Shown in pieces: positions 45,168 to 54,547 of a DNA stretch of 64,000 nucleotides. The DNA is from Duganella qianjiadongensis (GTDB taxonomy: Bacteria; Pseudomonadota; Gammaproteobacteria; Burkholderiales; Burkholderiaceae_D). Position 1 is the stretch's first letter. Each line of letters begins with the position of its first letter. The stretch spans positions 1 to 64,000 of the forward strand of contig NZ_WWCM01000012.1 in the NCBI RefSeq assembly GCF_009857915.1, given 5' to 3'. A program made the translations under genes and the position numbers. The notes beneath the pieces were generated by a model that was given only the letters and a program-made list of their open reading frames with translations, had not been told where the DNA came from and made no database searches.

Positions 45168-47585
45168 ATGACCAATTTCATCGTTAAAAAAGTAGCCGTG
45201 CTGGGCGCCGGCGTGATGGGCGCGCAGATCGCCGCTCATTGCGTCAACGCTAAAGTGCCAGTAGTGCTGTTCGACCTGCCGGCAAAGCCGGAGCATGTCT
45301 CCGGCGGCCAGCCTAAGAATGCCATCGTGCTGCGCGCTATCGAGAACCTGAAAAAACTCTCGCCTGCACCGCTGGGTAACAAGGAACACGCCGCTCTGAT
45401 CGAAGTGGCCAACTACGAAGACGACCTGGCCAAGCTGGCCGAGTGCGATCTGATCATCGAAGCCATCGCCGAGCGTCTGGACTGGAAACACGACCTGTAC
45501 GCCAAAGTGGCGCCGCACATCGCGCCGAACGCGATCTTCGCCTCGAACACCTCGGGTCTGTCGATCACCAAGCTGTCGGAAGGCTTCGACGCGGATCTGA
45601 AATCGCGCTACTGCGGCGTGCACTTCTTCAATCCACCGCGCTATATGCACCTGGTCGAAATTATCCCGACCGAGTTCACCAAGCCGGAAATCAGCGACCA
45701 ACTGGAAGGCTTCCTCACCACCACGCTGGGCAAAGGCGTGGTACGTGCCAAGGACACCCCTAACTTCATCGCTAACCGCGTAGGCGTGTTCGGCATTCTG
45801 GCCATCGTCCATGAAGCGGAAAAATTCGGCCTGTCGTGCGACGTGGTCGACGATCTGACCGGCGCCAAACTGGGCCGCGCCAAATCGGGCACCTTCCGTA
45901 CCGCCGACGTGGTCGGTCTGGACACCATGGGCCACGTCATCAAGACCATGCAGGACTACCTGCCGAACGATCCTTTCGCTGCCGTCTACAAAACCCCGGC
46001 CGTACTGGCTGGTCTGGTAGAAAAAGGCGCGCTGGGCCAGAAGACCGGCGCCGGTTTCTACAAAAAAGTAGGCAAGGAAATCCAGCGTCTGGACTTCGCT
46101 ACCGGTGAATACGTGACCGGCGGCGGCAAGGCTGCCGACATCATCGCCCGCATCCTGAAAGAAAAGGATCCCGTCAAGAAGATGAAAGCACTGCGCGAAT
46201 CGACCAATCCGCAAGGCCAGTTCCTGTGGGCGATCTTCCGTGACGCTTTCCACTACATCGCTATCCACCTCGACAGCATCGCCGACAACGCCCGCGAAAT
46301 CGACTTCGCCATGCGCTGGGGCTTCGGCTGGAACGTGGGCCCGTTCGAAACCTGGCAAGCCGCTGGCTGGACCCAGGTTGCCAACTGGGTGAAAGAAGAC
46401 ATCGACGCTGGCCACGCACTGTGCAACGCACCGCTGCCAGCATGGGTATTCGAAGGCCCTGTGGCTGAAAAAGGCGGCGTTCACACCCCTGAAGGTTCGT
46501 GGTCGGCCGTGTCGAAATCGTTCGTGCCACGTTCGGATCTGGCCGTGTATCAGCGTCAGCAGTTCCGCGCTCCCGTATTCGGCGCCGGCGCTATCGATGG
46601 CCGCACTGCCGGTACCACCGTATTCGAGGACGACTCGGTACGCCTGTGGCACAGCGGCGACGAGGTGCTGGTGATCTCGCTGAAGACCAAGATGCACGTG
46701 ATCGGCCAGGGCGTGATCGCCGGCTTCAAGATGGCGCTGGCCGAAGCGGCCAAGAACTACAAAGGTCTGGTGATCTGGAGTGCCGACGCAGCCGAAGGCG
46801 GTGCCTTCTCGGCCGGTGCTGACCTGCAGTCGGCGCTGCCAGCGTTCATGCAGGGTGGTGCTAAAGCGGTGGATCCTATCATCCGCGAACTGCAGGACAC
46901 CTTCATGGCCATGAAGTACTCCAACGTGCCGGTGGTGGCCGCAGTAGCCGGTCTGGCACTGGGCGGCGGCTGCGAAATGGCGCTGCACGCATCGAAGCGC
47001 GTAGCGCTGATCGAGTCCTACATCGGTCTGGTGGAAGTGGGCGTGGGCCTGATCCCTGCCGGCGGCGGTCTGAAAGAAGCGGCAGCACGCGCTTACAAGG
47101 AAGCCAAGGGCAGCGACATTCTGCAATTCCTGAAAACCGGCTTCACCAACGCGGCCACCGCCAACGTGTCGAAATCGGCGCTGGAAGCACAGGCCATGGG
47201 TTACCTGAAAGAAGACGACGTGATCGTGTTCAACCCTTACGAACTGCTGCACGTCGCCAAAGTGGAAGCGCGCGCCATGTTCGACAAGGGCTACCGTCCG
47301 CCACTGAAGGCACCGATTCAAGTGACCGGCCGCTACGGCTACGGCACCATCAAGGCCCAGCTGGTGAACATGCGTGACGGCGGCTTCATCTCCGCGCACG
47401 ACTTCAAACTGGGCGAAATGATTGCCGAGATCGTGTCCGGTGGCGATATCGACCAGGGCTCCTTCGTGAGCGAACAGTGGATTCTGGATATGGAACGTAA
47501 AGCTTTCCTGGAACTGCTGAACCATCCGAAGACCCAGGAACGCATCATGGGCATGATGCAGACCGGTAAACCGGTCCGCAACTAA
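45168..47585 (+). CDS. 3-hydroxyacyl-CoA dehydrogenase/enoyl-CoA hydratase (FadN-type)
   Basis: An 805-residue bifunctional beta-oxidation enzyme. The NAD-binding dehydrogenase half comes first (KKVAVLGAGVMGAQIAAHCV; SNTSGLSITKL; HFFNPPRYMHLVE), followed by its C-terminal domain. An enoyl-CoA hydratase domain lies at ~480-700 (AFSAGADLQSAL; VAGLALGGGCEMALHA). This order is the reverse of E. coli FadB and matches the FadN-type arrangement. It starts 18 bases after the acyl-CoA dehydrogenase gene and is also highly codon-biased. The thiolase partner is two genes downstream. Confidence 0.95.
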   Translation: MTNFIVKKVAVLGAGVMGAQIAAHCVNAKVPVVLFDLPAKPEHVSGGQPKNAIVLRAIENLKKLSPAPLGNKEHAALIEVANYEDDLAKLAECDLIIEAIAERLDWKHDLYAKVAPHIAPNAIFASNTSGLSITKLSEGFDADLKSRYCGVHFFNPPRYMHLVEIIPTEFTKPEISDQLEGFLTTTLGKGVVRAKDTPNFIANRVGVFGILAIVHEAEKFGLSCDVVDDLTGAKLGRAKSGTFRTADVVGLDTMGHVIKTMQDYLPNDPFAAVYKTPAVLAGLVEKGALGQKTGAGFYKKVGKEIQRLDFATGEYVTGGGKAADIIARILKEKDPVKKMKALRESTNPQGQFLWAIFRDAFHYIAIHLDSIADNAREIDFAMRWGFGWNVGPFETWQAAGWTQVANWVKEDIDAGHALCNAPLPAWVFEGPVAEKGGVHTPEGSWSAVSKSFVPRSDLAVYQRQQFRAPVFGAGAIDGRTAGTTVFEDDSVRLWHSGDEVLVISLKTKMHVIGQGVIAGFKMALAEAAKNYKGLVIWSADAAEGGAFSAGADLQSALPAFMQGGAKAVDPIIRELQDTFMAMKYSNVPVVAAVAGLALGGGCEMALHASKRVALIESYIGLVEVGVGLIPAGGGLKEAAARAYKEAKGSDILQFLKTGFTNAATANVSKSALEAQAMGYLKEDDVIVFNPYELLHVAKVEARAMFDKGYRPPLKAPIQVTGRYGYGTIKAQLVNMRDGGFISAHDFKLGEMIAEIVSGGDIDQGSFVSEQWILDMERKAFLELLNHPKTQERIMGMMQTGKPVRN

Positions 47586-47617
47586 GCAGTGCGCCATTAA
47601 GCGACGCTTCTAAGTGT

Positions 47618-48118
47618 ATGAATGTCCTGAGCCTGATTTTTAAAGTATTACTGCGAGTGAGACCGAGCATGGTGTATGACCGTATCAAGCAACAGATGAT
47701 GGATACCCTGCCGCTGGTGCGCACGCTGGGCATCAGGATAGACGAGATCGGCAACGGCACCGCGCAGGTGTCGATGCCGGACGACCAGAAGCTGCACAAC
47801 CACTTGGGCACGCCGCACGCGGGCGCGCTGTTCACGCTGGCCGAAACGGCCTCCGGAGCAGCCATGGCGGGCGGTTTTGCGGAGCTGATTCCTGTTCTGC
47901 GCCCTGTGGCCAAGGAATCGCGCATCCAGTATCAGAAGGTCGCCAAAGGCGCCACCCGTGCGGTGGGCCGGGTGCCCGGCGATCTGGCTGCGCTGAAGGC
48001 CGAGTTGAAAGCGCAAGGCAAGGTAGCGTTCCCCGTGGAAGTCGATATCTTCGACGCCGCCGGCACGCTGGCCGCACAGGTTCAAGTGGAATGGTATTTA
48101 TCCGAGAAGCGTAGCTAA
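47618..48118 (+). CDS. Hotdog-fold thioesterase (PaaI/DUF4442-like)
   Basis: A 166-residue hotdog-fold protein. The core includes HNHLGTPHAGALFTLAETASGAAMAGGF, the HAGALFTLAE part being typical of DUF4442 and PaaI-type acyl-CoA thioesterases. It probably hydrolyses acyl-CoA intermediates and frees CoA when flux is blocked. It sits between the fadB-like and thiolase genes. An internal ATG at 47669 is an alternative start; the ribosome site is weak for both. Confidence 0.85.
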   Translation: MNVLSLIFKVLLRVRPSMVYDRIKQQMMDTLPLVRTLGIRIDEIGNGTAQVSMPDDQKLHNHLGTPHAGALFTLAETASGAAMAGGFAELIPVLRPVAKESRIQYQKVAKGATRAVGRVPGDLAALKAELKAQGKVAFPVEVDIFDAAGTLAAQVQVEWYLSEKRS

Positions 48119-48159
48119 TATCGCAACCGACTTCGATCAAAAATTTTTGAAAGAATAAA

Positions 48160-49356
48160 ATGAGCAAACAAATTCAAGACGCCTACATCGTCGCCGCGAC
48201 CCGTACCCCGATCGGCAAAGCGCCGCGCGGTATGTTCAACAAGACCCGCCCTGACGATCTGCTGGTACGCGTACTGCAATCGGCACTGGCCCAGGCGCCT
48301 GGCCTCGATCCAGCCCTGATCACCGACGCCATCATCGGCTGCTCCTTCCCGGAAGCCGAGCAGGGTTTCAATATTGCCCGTCAATCCGTACTGCTGGCCG
48401 GTCTGCCGAAAACTGTGGGCGGCGTGACCGTCAACCGCTACTGCGCTTCCGGTATCACCGCGCTGGCCATGGCAGCTGACCGTATCCGCGTGGGCGAAGC
48501 CGATGCCATGATCGCCGGCGGCGTGGAATCCATGTCCATGGTGCCGATGATGGGCCATCACCCATCGATGAACCTGAACATGTTCACCGACGAAAACGTG
48601 GGCATGGCCTACGGCATGGGCCTGACCGCTGAAAAAGTGGCCACCCAGTGGAAAGTGTCGCGTGAAGCGCAGGATGCCTTCTCGGTCGAATCGCACCGCC
48701 GTGCCATCGCCGCCCAGCAGGCTGGTTTCTTCAAGGATGAAACCACGCCAGTGGAAATCATCACCCGCACGCCGGATCTGGCTAGCGGCGAAATCAAGAT
48801 CAAGACCCGCACCGTGGATACCGACGAAGGCGCCCGTGCTGATTCGACCATCGAATCGCTGGGCAAGCTCAAGCCAGTGTTCGCCGCTAAAGGTTCCGTC
48901 ACTGCCGGTAACAGCTCGCAGATGTCGGACGGCGCAGGCGCGCTGCTGGTGGTGTCGGAGAAGTTCCTGCGCGAGCACAACCTGACCCCGCTGGCCAAGT
49001 TCTCCTCGTTCGCCGTCAAAGGCGTACCACCGGAAATCATGGGTATCGGTCCTAAGTTCGCCATTCCGGAAGCGTGCAAAGCGGCCGGCATCACCCAGGA
49101 TCAGCTGGACTGGATCGAACTGAACGAAGCGTTTGCTGCCCAGGCACTGGCCGTGATCGGCGATCTGGGTCTGGATCCGGCCAAGGTGAATCCTATGGGC
49201 GGCGCGATTGCGCTGGGCCACCCGCTGGGCGCCACCGGTGCGATCCGTGCTGCCACCGTGGTGCACGCTCTGCGCCGCAACAACCTGAAATACGGCATGG
49301 TTACCATGTGCGTAGGCGCAGGTATGGGCGCCGCTGGTATCATCGAGCGCGTATAA
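48160..49356 (+). CDS. Acetyl-CoA C-acyltransferase (thiolase)
   Basis: A 398-residue thiolase that performs the final cleavage of beta-oxidation. The nucleophilic Cys is in VNRYCASGI (~residue 90), the conserved His in GGAIALGHPLGATGA, and the second Cys in VTMCVGAGMGAAG. Position in the operon indicates a fadA-like catabolic thiolase rather than a PhbA-like biosynthetic one, though the two cannot be fully separated by sequence alone. A stem-loop follows. Confidence 0.95.
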   Translation: MSKQIQDAYIVAATRTPIGKAPRGMFNKTRPDDLLVRVLQSALAQAPGLDPALITDAIIGCSFPEAEQGFNIARQSVLLAGLPKTVGGVTVNRYCASGITALAMAADRIRVGEADAMIAGGVESMSMVPMMGHHPSMNLNMFTDENVGMAYGMGLTAEKVATQWKVSREAQDAFSVESHRRAIAAQQAGFFKDETTPVEIITRTPDLASGEIKIKTRTVDTDEGARADSTIESLGKLKPVFAAKGSVTAGNSSQMSDGAGALLVVSEKFLREHNLTPLAKFSSFAVKGVPPEIMGIGPKFAIPEACKAAGITQDQLDWIELNEAFAAQALAVIGDLGLDPAKVNPMGGAIALGHPLGATGAIRAATVVHALRRNNLKYGMVTMCVGAGMGAAGIIERV

Positions 49357-49411
49357 ACGAACGCGCAGGGCGGCTGCACTGACCGCATAGGCGCCTGAGC
49401 GCAACCGTCCC

Positions 49412-49440
49412 AAGGGCGCCCGAAGTATTCCGGCGCCCTT
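49412..49440 (+). terminator. Stem-loop after the thiolase gene
   Basis: AAGGGCGCC and GGCGCCCTT form a nine-base perfect stem with an 11-base loop. The following TCACTATTTTT is an imperfect T-tract, so termination may be partial and some transcripts may continue into the enoyl-CoA hydratase gene. Confidence 0.7.
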
Positions 49441-49460
49441 TCACTATTTTTGGAGACAGC

Positions 49461-50240
49461 ATGGATATTTTGAGCAGCATTAGCAACGGCGTTCTGACGC
49501 TGGAATTCAACCGCCCCGAACGCAAGAATGCGATCACTTCGGCGATGTACCAGAGCATGGCCGACGCCATCAACGCTGCCGAGCAGGACACCAGCGTGCG
49601 CGCGCTGCTGATCTGCGGCAAGCCGGAGATTTTCACGGCCGGCAACGATCTGGAAGATTTCATGAAATCGGCCCGGCCTGACGATGGCGCCGGCATCGAG
49701 TCGCGCTCCGTCTACCAGTTCATGATGGCGCTGGCTAACTGCAGCAAGCCGGTAGTGGCCGCTGTAGCGGGCGCTGCCGTGGGTATCGGCACCACCCTGC
49801 TGCTGCATTGCGATCTCGTGTATGCAGCCGATAACGCCAAGTTCTCCGTGCCGTTCGTGCAGCTGGGCCTGTGCCCTGAATACGGCTCCAGCCTGCTGCT
49901 GACGCAGCTGGCCGGTTATCCCCGTGCGGCAGAAAAGCTGATGCTGGGCGAAGCTTTCCTCGCCCAGGAAGCGCTGGACATGGGGCTGGTGTCGAAAATC
50001 CTGCCGGCAGCCGAACTGCGCGCCTTTGCCGAGGCGCAGGCGGCCAAGCTGGTGGCACTGCCGGCCAGTTCGCTGCGCGTTACCAAGCAGCTGATGAAGG
50101 CGGCCCGCAAAGCGCCGGTGGCCGATGCCATCGCGGCCGAAAACGTCCACTTCGGCGCCATGCTGGTGGCGCCGGAAGCGCGCGAAGCCTTTATGGCCTT
50201 CTTCCAGAAGCGCAAACCGGACTTCAGCCAGTTCGCCTGA
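49461..50240 (+). CDS. Enoyl-CoA hydratase/isomerase family protein
   Basis: A 259-residue crotonase-fold enzyme. Motifs are PERKNAITSAMYQSM, FTAGNDLEDFMK and VAGAAVGIGTTLLLHCDLVYA (oxyanion hole), then FVQLGLCPEYGSSLLL with a Glu. It may hydrate enoyl-CoA or isomerise double bonds; the acidic residues around CPEYGSS favour an isomerase or hydratase with one catalytic Glu. It lies 20 bases beyond the thiolase stem-loop and likely belongs to the same regulon. Confidence 0.9.
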   Translation: MDILSSISNGVLTLEFNRPERKNAITSAMYQSMADAINAAEQDTSVRALLICGKPEIFTAGNDLEDFMKSARPDDGAGIESRSVYQFMMALANCSKPVVAAVAGAAVGIGTTLLLHCDLVYAADNAKFSVPFVQLGLCPEYGSSLLLTQLAGYPRAAEKLMLGEAFLAQEALDMGLVSKILPAAELRAFAEAQAAKLVALPASSLRVTKQLMKAARKAPVADAIAAENVHFGAMLVAPEAREAFMAFFQKRKPDFSQFA

Positions 50241-50259
50241 TGGCAAACAGGGCGGCTAG

Positions 50260-51030
50260 TCAGAATTCGCCGTAACGGTTGCGGATTTCGGCCAGCACGC
50301 CCTGTTTTTCCAGCCGCAGGATGGCGCCATTGATCAGTTCCAGTTCTTCCAGCGTGGTGGTGCTCTTGTTGAGCATCAGGTGCACGGGCGCGCGCAGCAC
50401 CGTCAGGGGCAGGGCGCTGATGGCCAGACCCAGTTCGCGCGCTTCGTAGCGCAGGGCGGCCGTGTCGCCCAGTATCAGATCGGCGCGTCCCGCCTCCAGC
50501 ATGCGCAAGCCCTGCTGGAAATTCAGGAAGGTACTGAGGTGGCCGTTCGCCAGCAGTTGCGGCTGCAGCCTGGCATAGGCGCTGCCATACCAGCCCACTT
50601 TGGGGGCCAGCAGGGACACCTGCATGGCGAGCAGGCCGTCCAGTCCGCGCAACTGCTGATAGCGCGGCAATTGCTCGCTACGTACAAACAGGCTGACCGA
50701 TTCGGTACGGTAGGGAATGCTGAAGCGGGCGATCTTGCGCCGCTCGGCCGTATCGGAGGCGGCCAGCAGCAGATCGAGGCTACCCTGTTCGAACTGGCGC
50801 TGACGGCGTGCCGTGGGCAGTTCGGGCAGCAGTTGCAGGGCGCAGCCCGCTTCGCGCAAGATAGCTTGCGTCAGTTCCAGATCGAGCCCGGTTGGGGCAC
50901 TGTTAGGCTTGCTGAAAACATAGGGCGGCCACTGCTCCAGCGCCATCTTTAACTGGCAGTGAGCAGCTTGCGCCGGCAGGGCGGTCGCATACAGCAGGGC
51001 CACAGTAGTGCCGACGGTACGGGCTTGCAT
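50260..51030 (-). CDS. Orphan periplasmic solute-binding protein (family 3)
   Basis: A 256-residue protein with a signal peptide (VGTTVALLYATALPAQA, residues ~5-22) and an SBP_bac_3 domain: LKMALEQWPPYVF, GLDLELTQAILREAGC, IARFSIPYRTESVSLFVR, AGRADLILGDTAAL. There are no ABC-transporter genes beside it. It is oriented opposite to the enoyl-CoA hydratase (20 bases between the stops) and divergent from the PnuC-like gene. ATG 51030 is preferred to the upstream ATG at 51087 because it gives a compact signal peptide. The ligand is unknown, possibly an amino acid. Confidence 0.78.
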   Translation of the reverse strand: MQARTVGTTVALLYATALPAQAAHCQLKMALEQWPPYVFSKPNSAPTGLDLELTQAILREAGCALQLLPELPTARRQRQFEQGSLDLLLAASDTAERRKIARFSIPYRTESVSLFVRSEQLPRYQQLRGLDGLLAMQVSLLAPKVGWYGSAYARLQPQLLANGHLSTFLNFQQGLRMLEAGRADLILGDTAALRYEARELGLAISALPLTVLRAPVHLMLNKSTTTLEELELINGAILRLEKQGVLAEIRNRYGEF

Positions 51031-51155
51031 GAGGAAACCGATCAATGAACTTTGACTACAATTTGCCAGAAGTGGGGAGAATGTCAAGCTTTCGCGCTGT
51101 CGCGTCGGCTGGCTAGTCAGACGCTGCTTCGCGGCTTACCATAGCGCTGGCGCCG

Positions 51156-51764
51156 ATGGCGGCGCGCCCTAACTGTGAGCGGGGAAGTACTTTGGTTTCT
51201 ACTCTGGAACTGGCGGCGAATGCCGTGATGACGGTGTCTATCGTGCTGGCGGGGCGCAACAATGTGCACTCATGGTGGCTGGGCGTGGTGGGCTGCAGCA
51301 TGTTTGCCCTGTTGTTTTATGGCGTCAATCTGTATGCCGACGTGGCGCTACAGCTATTCTTTATTATTACCTGCCTGCTAGGGTGGTGGCGCTGGCTGCG
51401 CGGCGACAGCGGCGGGCAGCTGCCGATACGGCGCGTACGCCGCGCCGTGCTGCTAGGCATGAGTGCGGTGGCCCTGCTGGCCACCCTAGGCTACGGCCTG
51501 CTGCTGCAGGCTTATACCAATGCCTATGCGCCGTTTATCGATTCGGCCGTGCTGGCATTCAGCATTGTGGCGCAATTGCTGCTGATGGGGCGGCGCATCG
51601 AAAGCTGGCCATTCTGGCTACTGGTCAATAGCATTTCCGTGCCGCTTTACCTGAGCCGGGGCCTGCAACTGACGGCTTTGCTGTACGCCGCCTACTGGGT
51701 CAATGCGCTGATTTCGTGGTGGTTCTGGCACCGACAGATGACTTCTCAAAAGCAACTTGCATAG
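51156..51764 (+). CDS. PnuC-family nicotinamide riboside transporter
   Basis: A 202-residue membrane protein with six to seven hydrophobic segments. PnuC hallmarks are WWLGVVGCSMFALLFYGVNLYADVALQLFF and the YAAYWVNALISWWFWHR ending. PnuC carries nicotinamide riboside by facilitated diffusion. Related members carry other vitamin-like ribosides or thiamine, and no cue here settles which. The start is uncertain; ATG 51156 puts about 15 hydrophilic residues before the first helix. Confidence 0.85.
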   Translation: MAARPNCERGSTLVSTLELAANAVMTVSIVLAGRNNVHSWWLGVVGCSMFALLFYGVNLYADVALQLFFIITCLLGWWRWLRGDSGGQLPIRRVRRAVLLGMSAVALLATLGYGLLLQAYTNAYAPFIDSAVLAFSIVAQLLLMGRRIESWPFWLLVNSISVPLYLSRGLQLTALLYAAYWVNALISWWFWHRQMTSQKQLA

Positions 51765-51834
51765 AGTCATCGACTTTGGTTTTTTCTCGTTCTATCATGG
51801 TGTTACTAGATAGAAAATAACCAAAGGAGATGAC

Positions 51835-53382
51835 ATGCAGTGGTTTTCTGACTTGAGAATAGGCCGCAAGCTGATCGTCGCGTTTGCCGTCGTGACCGTG
51901 CTGGCCACTTTGCTGGGGCTGTTTGCCATCCGCCAGCTCAGCGTGGTCAATCAGGCTTCCACCGATATTGCCGATAACTGGCTGCCGTCTATCCGCACGC
52001 TGGGCCAGATCGAAGTGTCGCTGGCGCGCTACCGGATTTCTGAATCCAACCACATTATCATGCATGATGCAGCCGAGTTCGATAGCGTGGAAAAGGCCAT
52101 GGCATCCCGGCTGGAAACCCTGCGCAAGCAGCAGACGGCCTACGAGGCGCTGATTTCCGAGCCCGAAGAAAGGCGCGTGTATGCCGAGCTGCGCAAGACG
52201 CTGGACGAGTATATGGCGGCCAGCCGCAAGCTGATATCGCTGTCGCGCGCAGAGAAGAATGACGAGGCGGCCGCGCTGCTGCGCGGCGATTCGAACAAGC
52301 TGTTCCGCACGGCCTTCGAGCAGCTCGATGCACTGGTGAAAGTCAATGATGAAGGCAGCACGGCCTCCGACAAGGCAGCCGACGTCACTTATGCGCACTC
52401 GCGCAACACCATTATCGGCTTGCTGGTGGTACTGATGGTGCTTAGCATGGGGCTGGCAGTGTATGTTGCGCGCATCGTCGCGACGCCGCTGGAAGAAGCC
52501 GTGGGCATCGCCGGACGCGTGGCCGAGGGCGATCTGAGCAACGTCATTGTCGCTAGCACCAGCGATGAAACGGGGCAGCTGATGGATTCGCTGCGCGCCA
52601 TGAACGACAGCCTGCTGAAAGTTGTGGGCGAAGTGCGCCACGGTACGGACGCCATCGCCACCGCTTCGGCGGAAATTGCCAGCGGCAATCTGGACCTGTC
52701 GCGCCGTACCGAAGGACAGGCCAGCTCGCTAGAAGAAACCGCTTCGGCCATGGAAGAGCTGACCTCGACCGTGCAGCAGAATGCCGATAATGCCCGTCAG
52801 GCCAACCAGCTGGCGCAGTCCGCTTCCGGCATCGCCAGCGATGGCGGCAAGGTGGTCGATGAAGTGATCACTACCATGGATTCCATCAGCGCCTCGTCGC
52901 GCAAGATCGTCGATATCATCAGCGTGATCGATGGCATTGCCTTCCAGACCAATATTCTGGCGCTGAACGCCGCGGTGGAAGCGGCCCGCGCTGGCGAGCA
53001 GGGGCGCGGCTTTGCCGTGGTGGCCACCGAGGTGCGCAATCTGGCCCAGCGCAGCGCGGCGGCGGCCAAGGAAATCAAGGAACTGATCGACGATTCGGTG
53101 GTGCAGGTGGAGAGCGGCACGGCGCTGGTGCAAAAGGCCGGGGCGACCATGGCGGAAGTGGTGTCCAGCGTGCGTCGCGTGAGCGATGTGGTGGCTGAAA
53201 TCTCGGCCGCCAGCGGCGAACAGAGCACCGGCATAGCGGAAGTTAACCGCGCCATTACCCAGATGGATGAAGTGACCCAGCAGAATGCCGCGCTGGTGGA
53301 GCAGGCTGCCGCTGCGGCCGGCGCCATGCAGGAGCAGGCCGCCAATCTGGCCGAAGTGGTGAGCAAATTCCGCTTGCGCTGA
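51835..53382 (+). CDS. Methyl-accepting chemotaxis protein (Tar-like, 4-helix-bundle sensor)
   Basis: A 515-residue chemoreceptor. Membrane segment 1 is at ~11-30 ([20 protein letters not shown]), a periplasmic four-helix-bundle sensor lies at ~35-190, membrane segment 2 at ~192-212 ([20 protein letters not shown]), and a HAMP domain follows. The signalling tip is [34 protein letters not shown]. Strong AAAGGAG precedes the ATG. There is no C-terminal pentapeptide. It ends 28 bases before a convergent REC-AraC gene, with a hairpin between. Confidence 0.96.
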   Translation: MQWFSDLRIGRKLIVAFAVVTVLATLLGLFAIRQLSVVNQASTDIADNWLPSIRTLGQIEVSLARYRISESNHIIMHDAAEFDSVEKAMASRLETLRKQQTAYEALISEPEERRVYAELRKTLDEYMAASRKLISLSRAEKNDEAAALLRGDSNKLFRTAFEQLDALVKVNDEGSTASDKAADVTYAHSRNTIIGLLVVLMVLSMGLAVYVARIVATPLEEAVGIAGRVAEGDLSNVIVASTSDETGQLMDSLRAMNDSLLKVVGEVRHGTDAIATASAEIASGNLDLSRRTEGQASSLEETASAMEELTSTVQQNADNARQANQLAQSASGIASDGGKVVDEVITTMDSISASSRKIVDIISVIDGIAFQTNILALNAAVEAARAGEQGRGFAVVATEVRNLAQRSAAAAKEIKELIDDSVVQVESGTALVQKAGATMAEVVSSVRRVSDVVAEISAASGEQSTGIAEVNRAITQMDEVTQQNAALVEQAAAAAGAMQEQAANLAEVVSKFRLR

Positions 53383-53388
53383 GAGAGG

Positions 53389-53406
53389 GGGCCGGACCAC
53401 CGGCCC
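53389..53406. terminator. Hairpin between convergent MCP and REC-AraC genes
   Basis: GGGCCGG and CCGGCCC pair across ACCA. Neither strand has a good T-tract, so it may act as a weak bidirectional terminator or a 3' stabiliser. Confidence 0.45.
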
Positions 53407-53410
53407 GCAG

Positions 53411-54247
53411 TTATTTGTGGCTGCCGCTTTCGGCCGGCAGCGCTTCTGCCTGTGCCGGCGCCGGATTGGGCTGCTGGCGGTAGGCGCTAGGCGTCAGGCC
53501 CGTGCTTTCGCGGAAGGCCGTGGCAAAGTTGCCGGCATTGTTAAAGCCTACCATCAGGGCAATATCCTGCACTTCGATATCGGTTTCGCGCAGCAGATGC
53601 ATGCCGCATTCGATGCGGGCAGCACGGATGTAGGCGAACACTGTCATGCCGGTATGGGCGCGGAATAGCTGCGATAGTTTCTCGCGATAGGTGCCCACTT
53701 TGCTGGCGATGTCCGTCAGGCTGGGCGGGGCCGCCAGATTATTCGAAATCAGCCGTTTGGTGGCGTTGACGATTACCACTTCCGGATCCGTTACGGCGAC
53801 GATGGTGTCGGCAATCGCATGGTCGGTGCGCGGCGCCTGCTGCTGGCGCGCGCGCATGGCCAGATTCAGATGCACCTGTATGCGGGCCGCCAGTTCGCCC
53901 GGCGAGAACGGTTTGCCGACGAAATCCACCCCGCCCAGTGTCAGGCCGAGGATGCGCTCTTCCGTATTGTCATTACCGCTGAGGAAAATGATGGGGATGT
54001 CCTGCGTGGCCGGATTGGCCTTGAGCAGGCGGCAGGCAGCATAGCCGTCCATGCCCGGCATGCGCACATCGAGCAGGATCAGGTCCGGCTGCTGGGCCAG
54101 TGCCAGCTGATAGCCCTGCATGCCGTTAAAGGCCACCGAAACAGAATACGGCAGTTCGCTCAGCAGATCGACCAGCAGGCGCTGTTCGAATGCGGAGTCG
54201 TCCACGACCAGTATTTTGCTCGATGGGGTAGGGCGGGCGATGGGCAT
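53411..54247 (-). CDS. Response regulator with AraC-type DNA-binding domain
   Basis: A 278-residue protein. The REC domain at ~10-130 has the acidic pair in VVDDS, the phosphoacceptor Asp in LILLDVRMPGMDG, and Lys in VGKPFSPGE. The C-terminal AraC HTH at ~165-265 includes LTDIASKVGTYREKLSQLFRAHTG and IALMVGFNNAGNFATAFRESTGLTPSAYR. REC-AraC proteins are common in Gram-positives as YesN types but less so here, and this one is REC-first and short. No histidine kinase is adjacent. It converges on the second chemoreceptor gene and may regulate it. Confidence 0.9.
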   Translation of the reverse strand: MPIARPTPSSKILVVDDSAFEQRLLVDLLSELPYSVSVAFNGMQGYQLALAQQPDLILLDVRMPGMDGYAACRLLKANPATQDIPIIFLSGNDNTEERILGLTLGGVDFVGKPFSPGELAARIQVHLNLAMRARQQQAPRTDHAIADTIVAVTDPEVVIVNATKRLISNNLAAPPSLTDIASKVGTYREKLSQLFRAHTGMTVFAYIRAARIECGMHLLRETDIEVQDIALMVGFNNAGNFATAFRESTGLTPSAYRQQPNPAPAQAEALPAESGSHK

Positions 54248-54547
54248 GGCCTCGGCTAGGTTGGTTATACAGACTTTGTCACTGCAAGTTGCATAGTAGC
54301 GCTAACAGGCCAAAAAGTTGAATAGTTTCTGTTTTCATTAAACATATGCTACCACTGGCTTGCAAGATTGTTGTAAATCCCCCCTGTTACGCACTATTTT
54401 TCGCACTTTTCTCCGCCAGCAAAACTGCTCTCGCATGTGGCAAAAGCAGGCATTTTTCGGATCGTTAATAATGAATTCGGCTCGCAACAATGCCGAGTCA
54501 GCCATATTGCATATGCGCTAATGAACTAGCAGACCAAGGAGTAAAGC
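54248..54547. other. 300-base divergent regulatory spacer
   Basis: It holds the promoters for the REC-AraC gene (minus) and the HxlR gene (plus). Visible elements are the palindrome GCATATGC (54509-54516) and the inverted repeat TCGGC/GCCGA around 54478-54496, either of which could be the HxlR site. AT-rich stretches such as TTAATAATGAAT near 54463 may include a -10. No gene or RNA was recognised. Confidence 0.5.

Noticed and set aside
45168..47585. Unusual inverted domain order in the FadB-like enzyme as a novelty
   Set aside because: Dehydrogenase-first enzymes of this length (FadN-type) are common in bacteria, so it is not unusual.
43311..47597. Very long open frame (over 1400 codons) on the minus strand opposite the beta-oxidation genes
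   Set aside because: It lies fully antisense to well-recognised enzymes. Strong codon bias in those genes removes stop codons from the opposite strand. The translation is rich in His, Gln and Phe with no known domain.
54343..54365. TGGC/TTGC sequence near 54356 as a sigma-54 promoter of the HxlR or REC-AraC gene
   Set aside because: The GG-to-GC spacing is far too short for a -24/-12 promoter.
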